64,000 nucleotides of DNA from Prosopocoilus inquinatus (Eukaryota > Arthropoda > Insecta > Coleoptera > Lucanidae), in NCBI GenBank assembly GCA_036172665.1, contig CM069877.1, positions 15,272,501 to 15,336,500 on the forward strand. The letters run 5' to 3'. Shown in pieces: positions 31,635 through 41,787 of this stretch. How positions within the stretch are numbered: position 1 is the stretch's first letter; each line of letters opens with the position of its first letter. Both the position numbers and the translations under genes were made by a program. Under the pieces are notes generated by a model, which saw nothing but the letters and a program-made list of their open reading frames with translations, was not told the origin of the DNA and did not search any database.

Positions 31635-34600
31635 TTAGTCTATGGGTAATGGACAAATTTTAGACACTGCACGTTTGTAAATTCCGGTAGCAGTTTTTAC
31701 GGACGCAACTCGCACTGCACCGTCTTTACCGGGATGCACTTCCACTACCCGACCTAGACTCCAATGAAGGGGTGGTTTATTATTTTCCTTCAGGATAACC
31801 ATGGTCCCGGGTTGGAGTTGTTGCGACTCGGTGGTTTTCCATTTATGTCGCTGTTGTAATTCAGAGACATACTCCTTAGACCATCGCTCCCAAAAATATT
31901 GCTGTAGCTGTTGAATCTTTTGAAAAATATTTAGTCGAGATTCTGGAATTTGTCGCAGTTGTACATCCGGAATTGTAGTCAATTTTTCGCCGATCAAGAA
32001 GTGCGCAGGAGTAAGAGGGTTTGTGTCATTAGGGTCACTTGACAGCGGGGATAAAGGACGTGAGTTAAGACAGGCTTCTATTTGCACTACAACAGTGTTA
32101 AATTCTTCAAATGTTAATTTAACATTACCTAAAACCCTCTTCAAGTGAAATTTGGTACGTTTAACTCCTGCTTCCCACAGGCCGGCAAAATTAGGCGATT
32201 TCGGTGGAATGAAATGCCACGAAATGCCTTCGGCGCTTAATAAGTCATTTATTGCTTTCGATTTATTTGCCAGAAACTGATAAATTTCTTGTAATTCACG
32301 ATTTGCTCCTATGAAATTAGTCGCATTGTCAGAGTAAATATCTGTACATTTTCCTCGTCTAGAGAAAAATCTGCGTAATGCGCTGAGAAACGTATCAGTG
32401 CTCAAATCACTGACCAACTCTAGGTGAACTGCTTTGGTTACAAAGCAAATAAAAATACATATATAAGATTTAATTAATTTTGCTCCTCGACCTTTGCGAT
32501 TTTTTATGAAAAATGGACCCGCAAAGTCAGTTCCGCATTTTAGAAAAGGCCTACTTGGAACCAGTCTAGCGCTAGGTAAGTTACCCATAACTTGGTTATC
32601 AGGTACTGGGTTCGTCTTAAAGCAAATGACGCAACTTCGGGTGATTTTTCTAGCTAAGCTTCTTCCCGAAATCGGCCAATAATGATCTCTTAAGGAGGCT
32701 AAAAGTGCTTGAGACCCACAGTGAAATAATCGTATGTGCTCATTTCGAGCAATTAAATTTGTGACTACGTGACTTGCCGGCAATATTGCTGGATGTTTTT
32801 TCTGATAGGGATATGATGAAAGCTTTAATCTTCCACCTACGCGAATTATACCGTCTTCATCCAAGAACGGATGTAAGGATAGTAGTTTACTTTTGTTTCC
32901 GACACAATTATTTTTTTGCAAATTTACATAATCTTTCGTAAAACAATGCAATTGTGTAAGTTTTATAATTGTGTTTAGCGCAATATTTAATTCTTCCACT
33001 GACAAATTATTACATTTGCGCTCTGAATTCATAGATTTGCAGTTATTAATAAATCTGAGTACATAAGCAATTACACGCTTTAATTTATTAAGTGATGAAT
33101 ATCGTTCTAGAATATCTAGCACATCGATTATTGAGCAAGTTAAAGCGATTGTGCGAATTTCTGTTAGATCAGCAGTTTCGCTGTAAAGATTTTCTTGGGA
33201 TGGCCATGATAATTCTGTTTGTTGAAGCCAAGAAGGTCCCGACCACCAAAAATCTAAATGTTCTAAAGCACCGGGCATTACTCCACGAGAAACTAAATCC
33301 GCTGAATTTTGATTAGAGCGTACATGATACCACTGATTGACTTCAGTCAATTCTTGAATCATTGCAACCCTATTTGCTACAAATGTCTTCCAGCGGTGTG
33401 GAGGAACTCTAATCCATCCTAATGTAATCGTTGAATCGCACCAATAATAGCAATCACAGTCAATAGAAATGCATTTTTTAATTTTGCTAACTAATTGTAC
33501 AAGTAACAGAGCCCCACATAATTCTAATCGTGGAAGAGAAATATTTTTGACTGGAGTTACTTTGGACTTTGAACATAATAGTTTCACAAAAGTTCTGTCT
33601 TCGTCATTTAAAGACCTAAGATATATGCAAACGCCATAAGCAGATTCTGATGAATCACAAAAACCATGTAATTGAATTGCTTTAACATTGTTGCATAAGA
33701 CATGCCTGGGTATGCTAATGTTATTGAGTTTAGGGAGTTCATAGAGAAACGTTTTCCACTTAGTTGCAAGATCTAGTGGAATCGATTCATCCCAGTTCAG
33801 ATTTAATTTCCATAGTTGCTGAATGAGGATTTTTGCTGAAATTGTAACTGGACTTAGTAGGCCCAAAGGGTCATAGATTTGAGCAACGATGGACAAAATG
33901 TTTCTTTTAGTGGCACGACTTAAATTTTGGTTTTTTATTTCGTATTGTAAGATGTCTGAAGTTGGAAGCCAAATTATTCCCAAAGTTTTAGAGTCTTCTG
34001 TTAACTTAATTTTGTGTTCTTGAGATGTTGTGTTTGAATCGGAAATTGTTTCCAAGATTTCCATGTCGTTTGATGACCATTTGCGCAAATCAAAACAACC
34101 TTGTTGTAATATAGATGTAACAGTTCTGTAAATTTGTAATACTTCTTCTTTGAAATTTGCACCGGTTAATAGGTCGTCGACATAAAAATCTTTTAGAATA
34201 ATGTTGGAAACCTTTGGATGAATTTCCGCATTCTCCAAAGCCAGCTGTTTTAAACATCTCTTGGCGAGAAAGGGTGCTGACGCTGTACCATATGTGACCG
34301 TGTTTAATGTGAAACATTGAACAGGTTCGTTGGGACTGTTGCGCCATACAATTCTTTGTAAATTGTGATGTGAATCGTGAACAAGAATTTGACGGTACAT
34401 TTTGGTAATGTCAGCTGAGATAACATATTGATGCATGCGGAAACGGATTAAAATAGATACCAAATCTTGCTGCAATGCTGGACCTACTGCTTGAATGTCA
34501 TTGGGAGAAATCCCTGACGAGGATTTTGAAGATCCATCAAACACAACTCTGACCTTGGTTGTGATGCTCGTGTCTTTGACTACCGCATGATGAGGTAAAT

Positions 34601-36746
34601 AAAAATGAGTATCATCGAACGAATCTGGGGAAAGGATTTTTGACATGTGACCTAACTCCTCATATTCTTTCATGAATTTTTTATATTCAGTATATAATTC
34701 TAGATTGTTTTCTAACTTCCGTTCCATGCTAGTTAACCGCCTGATAGCCGTCTGCTTGGATTCACCAAGTTCACAAGGATTCTTGGTTAATGGTAATTTA
34801 ACAATAAATCTACCATCGCTGTTTCTTTGAGTTGTAGTTCTGAAGAAATTTTCACAAAATTGATCTTCTTTACTAATTGGAGATGTGTTAAAATTCTCAA
34901 TGTCCCAAAAATTTTTGATTTGTTCCTCAAGGTGAGTGAAACTGCACAATGTATTGGAAAAATTTAATCTCGAAAGAAATGGGATATTTCCTGAGACAAT
35001 CCAGCCCAATTGAGTTTTTTGAAGAACTGGTTTCTGCTTCCCCAGTTTGATTTGTCCCACAGATAATAATTGCCAAAAAATCTCTGCGCCAAGTAGCATA
35101 TCGATTTTCGCACATTTGTAGAATTCTGGGTCAGCTAGATGAATGTTTTTAGGAATGTTGAGAATCTTTGGATCGAATGATAAAGCCGGTAACGACTCAG
35201 TAATTTGATTTAATACTAGGCAAGATACATTTGCTTTAAACGAGTTGGAATTGGATGAAATATTGACTGATGTCTTATACTTAATTGATACTGGTGCTTG
35301 TTGAATTCCTGATATGAAAGAATTTATCGGAATTTTCTCGCAATGTAATTGTTCGACCATATCATGGGTTATAAAATTTGATTGAGAACCGGAATCTAAA
35401 AGGACTCGACAGTTATAATCGTTACCCTGATTATCGTACACCTTGACTAGTGCTGTAGATAATAAAATTTGCATTACACTGCTTGATGTGGCATGATGTG
35501 ACAGTGTCGATGCAGAAGGTACTTCAGAGGATGCTCCTAAGGTACCGGTGTTATTCTCAATGTGAAGCAGAGAATTATGACGTTGATTACATTTTTTACA
35601 AGAACCTGCTTTGCAATCTTTACTAGAATGACCTTTTCTTAGACAATTGTTGCATAAATTGAGTGTTTTGATTCTAATGATTCGATCATTGATTGACAAA
35701 TTCAGAAAATTCTTGCAATTATAAATAGAATGCGATTCCTTGCATATAGGACAGTTGAAATTATTGCTGAGAAGACAATAGGAATTTGATTTATATGAAC
35801 CTGGCTTTTTATCGATTCGATGTGATTTAGGATCAAGTGATAATGTTTCTAAAAATTCGCATCTTTCGCGCAAAAATGTCATTAGTTCGTTAAATGTCGG
35901 TAATTCGCTTTCTATTTTTAATTGTTCCCAATCGCGTCTCGTAACTGGATCTAATTTATTACTAATTATATGAATAAGTAATGTGTCCCAATGTTCAGTG
36001 GGCTGCTCAAGTGCCTTCAAAGATCTTAAATGCTTTAAAGTATTATCGTGAAGTTGACGTAATGCGCGATATGATTCTGACGCTACCTGGTGTAAACTAA
36101 AAATTTCTTTAACGTGATTATGAATAATTAGGCGCTTATTTTGAAAACGCTCGCGTAATAACTGCCATGCAACTGAATAATTTGTCGATGATACTTCTAA
36201 TGATTTGATCACCATAGCGGCTTCTTGTTTTAAGCACGATCGTAAATAATGAAATTTTTGAATGTCGGAAATAAAAGTATTCCTATGAATTAAACTGTTA
36301 AAAGTATCATAAAATTCGGTCCAGTTTTCATAATTCCCGGAAAAGGTGGGTAACTCAATTCTCGGTAATTTAACCCCAGGTAAATCTTGACCGCTACTCT
36401 TTGGTTGTTCAGGCGACGAAATTTTAATATCTGAATTAATTACTTCGCTATGCTTATTAATTAACATTTTAGCAGAAGAAAGTATTGTGTAGTATTCTTC
36501 TTCAAAATGATTTCTTTCAGAGTCATGCATTTCAAAATCAATTTCTTGGCTATTAATTTCGATTTCACTCTGTATGACATTAAATTCGTCTAAAATTCCC
36601 TCAATTTTTTCTAGGCGAAATTTCAACTGAACAAATTGTGATTCGTCTTGTGACGTAGCATTGAAATTATTTAAATAATTTGCAAATCTAGTAAGTTGAG
36701 ATTTTACCTGACCGCGTTTTGAAATTAGCTGCTTTTGTTCAGCCAT
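31635..36746 (-). CDS. BEL/Pao gag-pol polyprotein
   Basis: One uninterrupted frame. It opens at 36761, but the ATG at 36746 (MAEQ start) is preferred. In order (numbered from 36761): an N-terminal coiled region; a DUF1759-type gag (about 130-300, with LPTFSGNYENWTEFYDTF); Cys/His knuckles (about 340-395, CPICKESHSIYNC and CNNCLRKGHSSKDC); an aspartic protease (LLDSGSQSNF, about 455); RT (VVFDGSSKS, ADITKMYRQI, FYVDDLLTG at about 859-867); RNase H (HGFCDSSESAYGV, about 1035); and an integrase with zinc-binding and DDE core (GTDFAGPF about 1410, DNATNF) plus a C-terminal basic part. Length and domain order are those of a complete BEL/Pao protein, and all catalytic motifs seen are intact. The protein would make virus-like particles and integrate cDNA. 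Confidence 0.95.
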   Translation of the reverse strand: MAEQKQLISKRGQVKSQLTRFANYLNNFNATSQDESQFVQLKFRLEKIEGILDEFNVIQSEIEINSQEIDFEMHDSERNHFEEEYYTILSSAKMLINKHSEVINSDIKISSPEQPKSSGQDLPGVKLPRIELPTFSGNYENWTEFYDTFNSLIHRNTFISDIQKFHYLRSCLKQEAAMVIKSLEVSSTNYSVAWQLLRERFQNKRLIIHNHVKEIFSLHQVASESYRALRQLHDNTLKHLRSLKALEQPTEHWDTLLIHIISNKLDPVTRRDWEQLKIESELPTFNELMTFLRERCEFLETLSLDPKSHRIDKKPGSYKSNSYCLLSNNFNCPICKESHSIYNCKNFLNLSINDRIIRIKTLNLCNNCLRKGHSSKDCKAGSCKKCNQRHNSLLHIENNTGTLGASSEVPSASTLSHHATSSSVMQILLSTALVKVYDNQGNDYNCRVLLDSGSQSNFITHDMVEQLHCEKIPINSFISGIQQAPVSIKYKTSVNISSNSNSFKANVSCLVLNQITESLPALSFDPKILNIPKNIHLADPEFYKCAKIDMLLGAEIFWQLLSVGQIKLGKQKPVLQKTQLGWIVSGNIPFLSRLNFSNTLCSFTHLEEQIKNFWDIENFNTSPISKEDQFCENFFRTTTQRNSDGRFIVKLPLTKNPCELGESKQTAIRRLTSMERKLENNLELYTEYKKFMKEYEELGHMSKILSPDSFDDTHFYLPHHAVVKDTSITTKVRVVFDGSSKSSSGISPNDIQAVGPALQQDLVSILIRFRMHQYVISADITKMYRQILVHDSHHNLQRIVWRNSPNEPVQCFTLNTVTYGTASAPFLAKRCLKQLALENAEIHPKVSNIILKDFYVDDLLTGANFKEEVLQIYRTVTSILQQGCFDLRKWSSNDMEILETISDSNTTSQEHKIKLTEDSKTLGIIWLPTSDILQYEIKNQNLSRATKRNILSIVAQIYDPLGLLSPVTISAKILIQQLWKLNLNWDESIPLDLATKWKTFLYELPKLNNISIPRHVLCNNVKAIQLHGFCDSSESAYGVCIYLRSLNDEDRTFVKLLCSKSKVTPVKNISLPRLELCGALLLVQLVSKIKKCISIDCDCYYWCDSTITLGWIRVPPHRWKTFVANRVAMIQELTEVNQWYHVRSNQNSADLVSRGVMPGALEHLDFWWSGPSWLQQTELSWPSQENLYSETADLTEIRTIALTCSIIDVLDILERYSSLNKLKRVIAYVLRFINNCKSMNSERKCNNLSVEELNIALNTIIKLTQLHCFTKDYVNLQKNNCVGNKSKLLSLHPFLDEDGIIRVGGRLKLSSYPYQKKHPAILPASHVVTNLIARNEHIRLFHCGSQALLASLRDHYWPISGRSLARKITRSCVICFKTNPVPDNQVMGNLPSARLVPSRPFLKCGTDFAGPFFIKNRKGRGAKLIKSYICIFICFVTKAVHLELVSDLSTDTFLSALRRFFSRRGKCTDIYSDNATNFIGANRELQEIYQFLANKSKAINDLLSAEGISWHFIPPKSPNFAGLWEAGVKRTKFHLKRVLGNVKLTFEEFNTVVVQIEACLNSRPLSPLSSDPNDTNPLTPAHFLIGEKLTTIPDVQLRQIPESRLNIFQKIQQLQQYFWERWSKEYVSELQQRHKWKTTESQQLQPGTMVILKENNKPPLHWSLGRVVEVHPGKDGAVRVASVKTATGIYKRAVSKICPLPID

Positions 36747-36969
36747 GATTAATAAATGCAAGATTAATTTAACACGTTAAAGAACACTGTTTCGTGCAAA
36801 ACCTGCCTTATACAAACTATGAATGGATAATTAGGAACGCACTTACGTTGTTTGTCGTAGTTGCTGTCCGATTTCTGATTGTTTGCTTGATTGCTTCTTT
36901 TTTGATTGCTGATGAGCTTTCCGAAACTGTCTTTCGCATCGATGACCAGTGTGGCTGTGATGAATTCAC

Positions 36970-36998
36970 TTGTGTATCCGGCTCGCTCGAAGGACCAA
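36970..36998 (-). other. BEL primer-binding site
   Basis: Next to the 5' LTR (36999-37459), the minus strand reads TTGGTCCTTCGAGCGAGCC. TGG is the complement of a tRNA 3' CCA end, so this is the expected primer site. The tRNA was not identified. Confidence 0.6.
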
Positions 36999-37459
36999 TG
37001 TTGGGGCTTTCACGTATTTTTTGGTGTGAAAGAAAAGTTCTTGTTGTTTTTCACTTAATTTATTTAACTAATAAACACTAAACACTAAACAAGTGAAGAA
37101 TAATAAAGAAATGTGTGCTGTTGCACAATAATGAAAATTGAAATGAAAATTGCGGCTTGTGGCCGTTTCGAGAACTGTTGTTGACTCGAATGATAGTGAT
37201 GACTGAATGTCTTTTTAAAATATTAGAATTGCCTTTTTAAACCGAACCCTTGATAGTGGGTACGGTGATGACGGCGTTCTATCCCGGCTTCCTCGAACAT
37301 CATCGGTTACGCTGAAATGCAAAGACTTGCTTTCTTAAGTGCTTCATGCGATCCAGAAGTTCGAAGAAGTTCGGATTTTAATATTTGTTTGCATGAAATA
37401 AAAATGAATATTACGTTAAATATCTTACATCTAACATCTTATTAACTAATGTCTGTACA
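36999..37459 (-). repeat. BEL LTR, 5' LTR of the minus-strand element
   Basis: 461 bases, nearly identical to 31104-31567. Transcription of the element would start in this copy and run leftward. A core promoter was not defined. Confidence 0.95.
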
Positions 37460-37464
37460 GACAT

Positions 37465-40400
37465 ATTTAAAATCATCTCCTTTAATGTGCAAAGTTTCAA
37501 CAATAAGCAAGGTTTAATTGACTTATTTCTGTTAGAAAACGATCCTGATGTGTTTTGTGTCATTGAGCATTGGCTCAAAGATTTTGAAAAACCTTGCTTA
37601 AAGAACTATACACTCGTCAATAGTTTTAATCGTTCTTTGCATAAGGGCGGTGGAGTTGCAATATATGTAAAATCAACTCTCAACACCTGCGCCATCAATT
37701 TAAGCGTAAACTGCACAGAGAAAGAATTTGAGTATTGCATATGCCAATGTTTTTTTCATGATAGGAAAGTTATTATTGTTTCCTTATACAGATCGCCTTG
37801 TGGCAATGTAAAAACCTTTTGTAAATCTTTGCAAGAAGTTATTCTAAAGATACTAAAATCTGCTAACTGTATAATCGTGATATGTGGTGATTTCAATATT
37901 AACTTCTCAAACCCTGGCTCTAGTGAATTTAATGATATTGTTGACTTGATGGGCTCTTTTGGTTTTCTGCCGATGATTAAACAATACACACGAGTGGTGT
38001 CAAATAGTAAAACCCAATTAGACAACGTATTTGTTTATTAGAAAAATTTTGTGCAAGTCGTTTTTGATTGCAGTGAGAACCTCGAGCAGCCTCTGGACAG
38101 CTGTTTCAGCCCTGCTTGGGGCTTCTTCAGCAGAAACGTAGCTCGACATTCCCACTGCAGACCAAAAACGACTTGCCCAATTTATTCGCAAATGCGATGT
38201 AAGAATGATGAACATATAAAATAGCGACATCTTACTATCGCTTTTTGACCTAACATTGCAGTAGGATAGACAAATTGACGCGGGATTTGCTCCTAATGAG
38301 TCCCCCATGCAAGGCGGCCATGCTTGCTGTCAAAGCTTTGACAGCAAGCATGGCCGCCTTGCATGGGGGACTCATTAGGAGCAAATCCCGCTTCAATTTG
38401 TCTATCCTACTGCAATGTTAGGTCAAAAAGCGATAGTAAGATGTCGCTATTTTGTATTTGTTTATGATAATAATACACACTGTAATGGAAGTATACTCTG
38501 CCCAGGTTTCTCCGACCACTTTGCAGTTCAGGTAACTTTTAACTTAACTTCCGATAACCTTAAATCAGATGAGCGCAACCGCTTGTGTAGACAATTTAAT
38601 TCGAAAAACAAACAAAAATTTAAGGAAGTACTTCAATTACAGGCATGGGATTCAATATATGACATTACTGGTGTAGAGTTGAAATATCAATGTTTCTCAA
38701 CTATATTTACAAAGTATTTTAATGAGGCATTTCCACTAACTGAATCTAAATTACGATTGAATAAAAATAAAAGTTGGGTAACAGATGAAATCAAATCAAA
38801 TTCCAAAAAACTATCAGATATGTTTATTAAATCGAGATCCAGTGGGTCTTTAGAAGATAAAGATGATTATGTTCGATTTAAAAAATACCATAAAAAATAA
38901 TATTACAGGCAAAAAAAAAACTTTTACTCTGATGTACTACTAAATTCCACTAACATGACTAAAACTGCTTGGAACATTATCAATGAAAACAGTAAGCCCT
39001 CTGCCTGCGATAAAATAGCCTTGCATAATGATAAAGGAATTTTGTTAAATGATATTCAGATAGTCAATTTATTTAATGAGTATTTCACAAGACACAATAT
39101 TACTTTAGACTCTTTCTCCTCTTGGAGTAGATAGCGTGCCTTGTTCCCTTTTAAGAAATCTATCTGATATTATCAGCGTACCTTTAGCACACATAATAAA
39201 TGAGTCTTTTAAACAAGGATATTTTCCAACATCTCTCAAAATAGCAAGTCATACCAGTCTATAAAAAAGGAGATACCAGTGATATCTCTAATTACAGACC
39301 CATTTCTATACTACCTGCTGTATCTAAAATTTTTGAAAAATGTATGGCTGTGAGGTTACTAAACTACTTAAATAAAAATAATTTGCTATCTCCCTCTCAA
39401 TATGGATTCCTGCCCCATAAATCGACCTCAATGGCTTTCCATAATTTCCTAAGTTACATCTACGAGAGTTTAGATACAAATAAATCCGCTCTGGGCATAT
39501 TCTTTGATAATAGTAGCGCCTTCGATACTGTCAATCATAATATCCTACTAAAAAAATTAGATGCATATGGTGTTCGTGGATCTGTGTTAAACTGGTTTCA
39601 ATCCTACCTCTCCAACCGTGCTCAGATTGTCTCCGCAAATAAAGTCCTTTCTACAGCGCTTGACATTAAGTCTGAAGTTCCACAAGGATCAATCCTGGGC
39701 CCTCTTTTATATGTCATATTTGTCAATGACATAAGTCCCTCACTTCAGAATGTCCTGACATGTCAGTTTGCAGATGACACATCTTTAGTAACAACCAGCA
39801 ATTATGTGAGCTGTCTTGTTGAATACGCTACTGATGCAGCTAATAATATGTCAAAATACTGTCAAAATAACTCATTGATTTTGAATCCAAATAAAACATG
39901 TATTATTCATTTTAAAGTTAGTAAATCTATGCCTGTTAGCTTACTAGTGCGTATGAACAAAGAGTCAATAAAGCAGGTTGAAGTGACAAAATTTCTAGGC
40001 CTAAATGTCGATGAATACCTCAAATGGAATAGTCATATAGATGATCTTGCTAAAAAATTATGCTCCCTAAACCACATCATATTTAAAATCAAAAGTGTTG
40101 TGGATTTCAATGTTATTAAACTATTTTATTTTGCTAATATTGAGTCGCGAATCAGGTACGGTTTAATGTGCTGGGGGACTTCTTCACATGTTAATCGCAT
40201 CTTTCTTATCCAAAAAAGGATTATACGAAACATATTAAATACAAGCTTTCTTGTTCATTGCAAACCTTTATTTCAGGAACTTCGCATACTAACCGTTACT
40301 TATTTATGAATGTTCTGTATTTGTAAGGAAAAACCCATCACTGTTTACCACGAATAAAGATATACAGCAACGCTACCCTAACCGATCGAGTAATAACTTG

Positions 40401-40592
40401 AGTTTTCCTGTTCATTGTCTATCTCTATATGAAAGAGGACCACACTATAGCTGCATAAAGATATATAATCATCTACCATCTTTCTTAAGAGAAACTTACA
40501 AATTATCAACTTTTCAAAATAAACTGAAAATTTGGTTGAGAGACAAGTGTTTCTACTCATTGGCAGATTATCTCAAGCAGACCCAAAATTAA
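37465..40592 (+). pseudogene. LINE-D ORF2: endonuclease and reverse transcriptase, broken
   Basis: The endonuclease (37470-38026 and 38466 on) starts with an IISFNVQSFNNK segment and has VIEHWL, GGGVAIYVK and VICGDFNINF. Its SDHF end lies after the U insertion (near 38508). RT pieces follow at about 39130-40309: YRPISILPAVSK, QYGFLPHKSTSMAF, the catalytic FFDNSSAFDTVNHN (near 39500-39540), EVPQGSILGPLLY (near 39672) and QFADDTSLV (near 39765). Besides the 415-base U insertion there are stops or frameshifts near 38898, 39120-39260 and 40306. Without these it would be a normal CR1-group ORF2. The residual tail (40398-40592) reads FPVHCLSLYERGPHYSCIKI. Confidence 0.85.
38039..38453. repeat. Family U palindrome inserted in LINE-D
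   Basis: It is bounded by the identical 12-mer GTATTTGTTTAT at 38027-38038 and 38454-38465, a target-site duplication, and it breaks the endonuclease reading frame exactly there. A minus-oriented unit (38040-38337) is followed by a plus-oriented partial unit (38338-38453). The junction is a perfect palindrome around CAAAGCTTTG (38333-38342), with arms matching for about 115 bases apart from scattered changes. The unit is the same as at 24052-24840. Confidence 0.85.
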
Positions 40593-40754
40593 CTTGATAC
40601 AGGGTACCTTTCTCTCTTCTATTATTTAACTTTCTTTATTACACTGTATTAAATGTTGTCTTTTGTTTTAATGTTCAATTTCAACAATATGTGACGTGTT
40701 CTATATCGCTTGGGCGATCTATTGAACGAATAAAATTATTATTATTATTATTAA

Positions 40755-41595
40755 GTATGAATCTGAATACATTTCCTGATAAGATAACCACACACATAAC
40801 GCTCAAATTTTTGTTGTAAAACGTCATTAGTTTGATAATCAAAATCAATAACTGCTTCGTTATTGTTATTAGGTAAAGGAGCTGTTGAAGCAGTTTCTTC
40901 AACTACGTTAATGTCATTTAATTTTAATAACATGTTTTCCTTATCGCCTTCACAGTTCTCTGTACCCGAATGAAACAGTTTAACACATAACAGTTTTTTA
41001 AAGGACCGTTGAAATTGGATTGCAGTCGGATAGATATAGTTACCATTTTGCTGGCGAATTGCTCCGAAGAAATTTTCCAATACGTTCTGGTTAAGTCTTC
41101 GTGTAAAAAGGAAATTATACTTTTCACTTAAACAATTCCATAACTGTATTAGCCCATTGATCGTAATTTTGAAGCAGTTTATAAATTTCATGCGGTTTGT
41201 TACGTCTTTGCCTGTTTTATCCACAATTTTTATTTCACTTAAAAAGTTAAAACACTCGTTTAAAAAATCTAACTGATATCGTTTGCCCTTAAAAGCTCGG
41301 TTAAATTTTTTTTTGTGCTGGACGTATGAGAGGAATTGAGAAGATCAAACAATTTGTCAAGCATCTCTATAAACTGGACTGTTGTAACGGCAATCGCAGG
41401 TATAGCTCCGAATTGAATATACACATTCAAACATGACGCTGTAGTTTGGCTAAATACTTGTGAAGCAAACTTTACTTTCATCTTTTCGAAATTATTGGGG
41501 TAAATGTGGGAATCCGTTAATTTAGGTGCAGCTCTAACTGAGTACTTTTTATCATGTTTATAAAATTTTTCAATAAGCCTTGTTCGAACTAACTA
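40755..41595 (-). pseudogene. P-like transposase, C-terminal half
   Basis: Minus-strand pieces cover an RAAPKLTDSHIYPNNFEKMK region (about 41470-41560), KVKFASQVFSQT (41440-41480), an IKITINGL-like segment, and a conserved P-transposase stretch with FTRRLNQNVLENFFGAIRQQ (near 41050-41110), then TAIQFQRSFKKLLC and a CGYLIRKC end (near 40770-40800). The order matches P/THAP9 transposases, whose C-terminal part includes the last catalytic residue. A frame change separates 41269-41481 from 40751-41224. The final codons and stop come from the tail of LINE-D. On the other side LINE-E separates it from its N-terminal half. Confidence 0.8.
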
Positions 41596-41787
41596 GCTAT
41601 TCTTTTGAGTTTAAGCAACTCTTTATTCAATTATTTTACTTATTATTAAAGTTTTGATATTTCGAGGGGAGAAAAAGAAAAGTTTTGCTTTATTTCACAT
41701 TACAATATACTCTTGTTCAACTTTTTTAGTATTTTGCAAACATATTTTAAATTATGAATGTATACTTAATCTTATACAACTCGTCAA

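Larger units (their letters stand above)
31104..37459 (-). mobile_element. Full-length BEL/Pao LTR retrotransposon, apparently intact
   Basis: Two LTRs of about 460 bases (31104-31567 and 36999-37459) start TGTTGGGG and end CTGTACA. They differ at only a few positions, including one 3-base indel, indicating recent insertion. The target-site duplication is GACAT (31099-31103 and 37460-37464). A single 1,700-codon gag-pol frame fills the interior on the minus strand, with a plausible primer-binding site and polypurine tract. It interrupts LINE-D between its two ORFs. No env-like ORF. This is the best candidate for an autonomous, possibly active element in the window. Confidence 0.95.
30056..40754 (+). 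mobile_element. LINE-D: CR1-like LINE with esterase ORF1, split by BEL and U insertions
   Basis: It contains ORF1 (to 31084) and ORF2 with endonuclease and RT (37465-40592), ending in AATAAAATT plus repeated ATT (40729-40752). It is 5' truncated inside ORF1, because the frame opens at 30056 without an ATG. A BEL element sits between ORF1 and ORF2 (31104-37459), and a U palindrome in the endonuclease (38039-38453). An ORF1 with an SGNH-type esterase plus an EN-RT ORF2 is the CR1/L2-group plan. Its 3' end abuts the P-like element at 40755. Confidence 0.85.
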
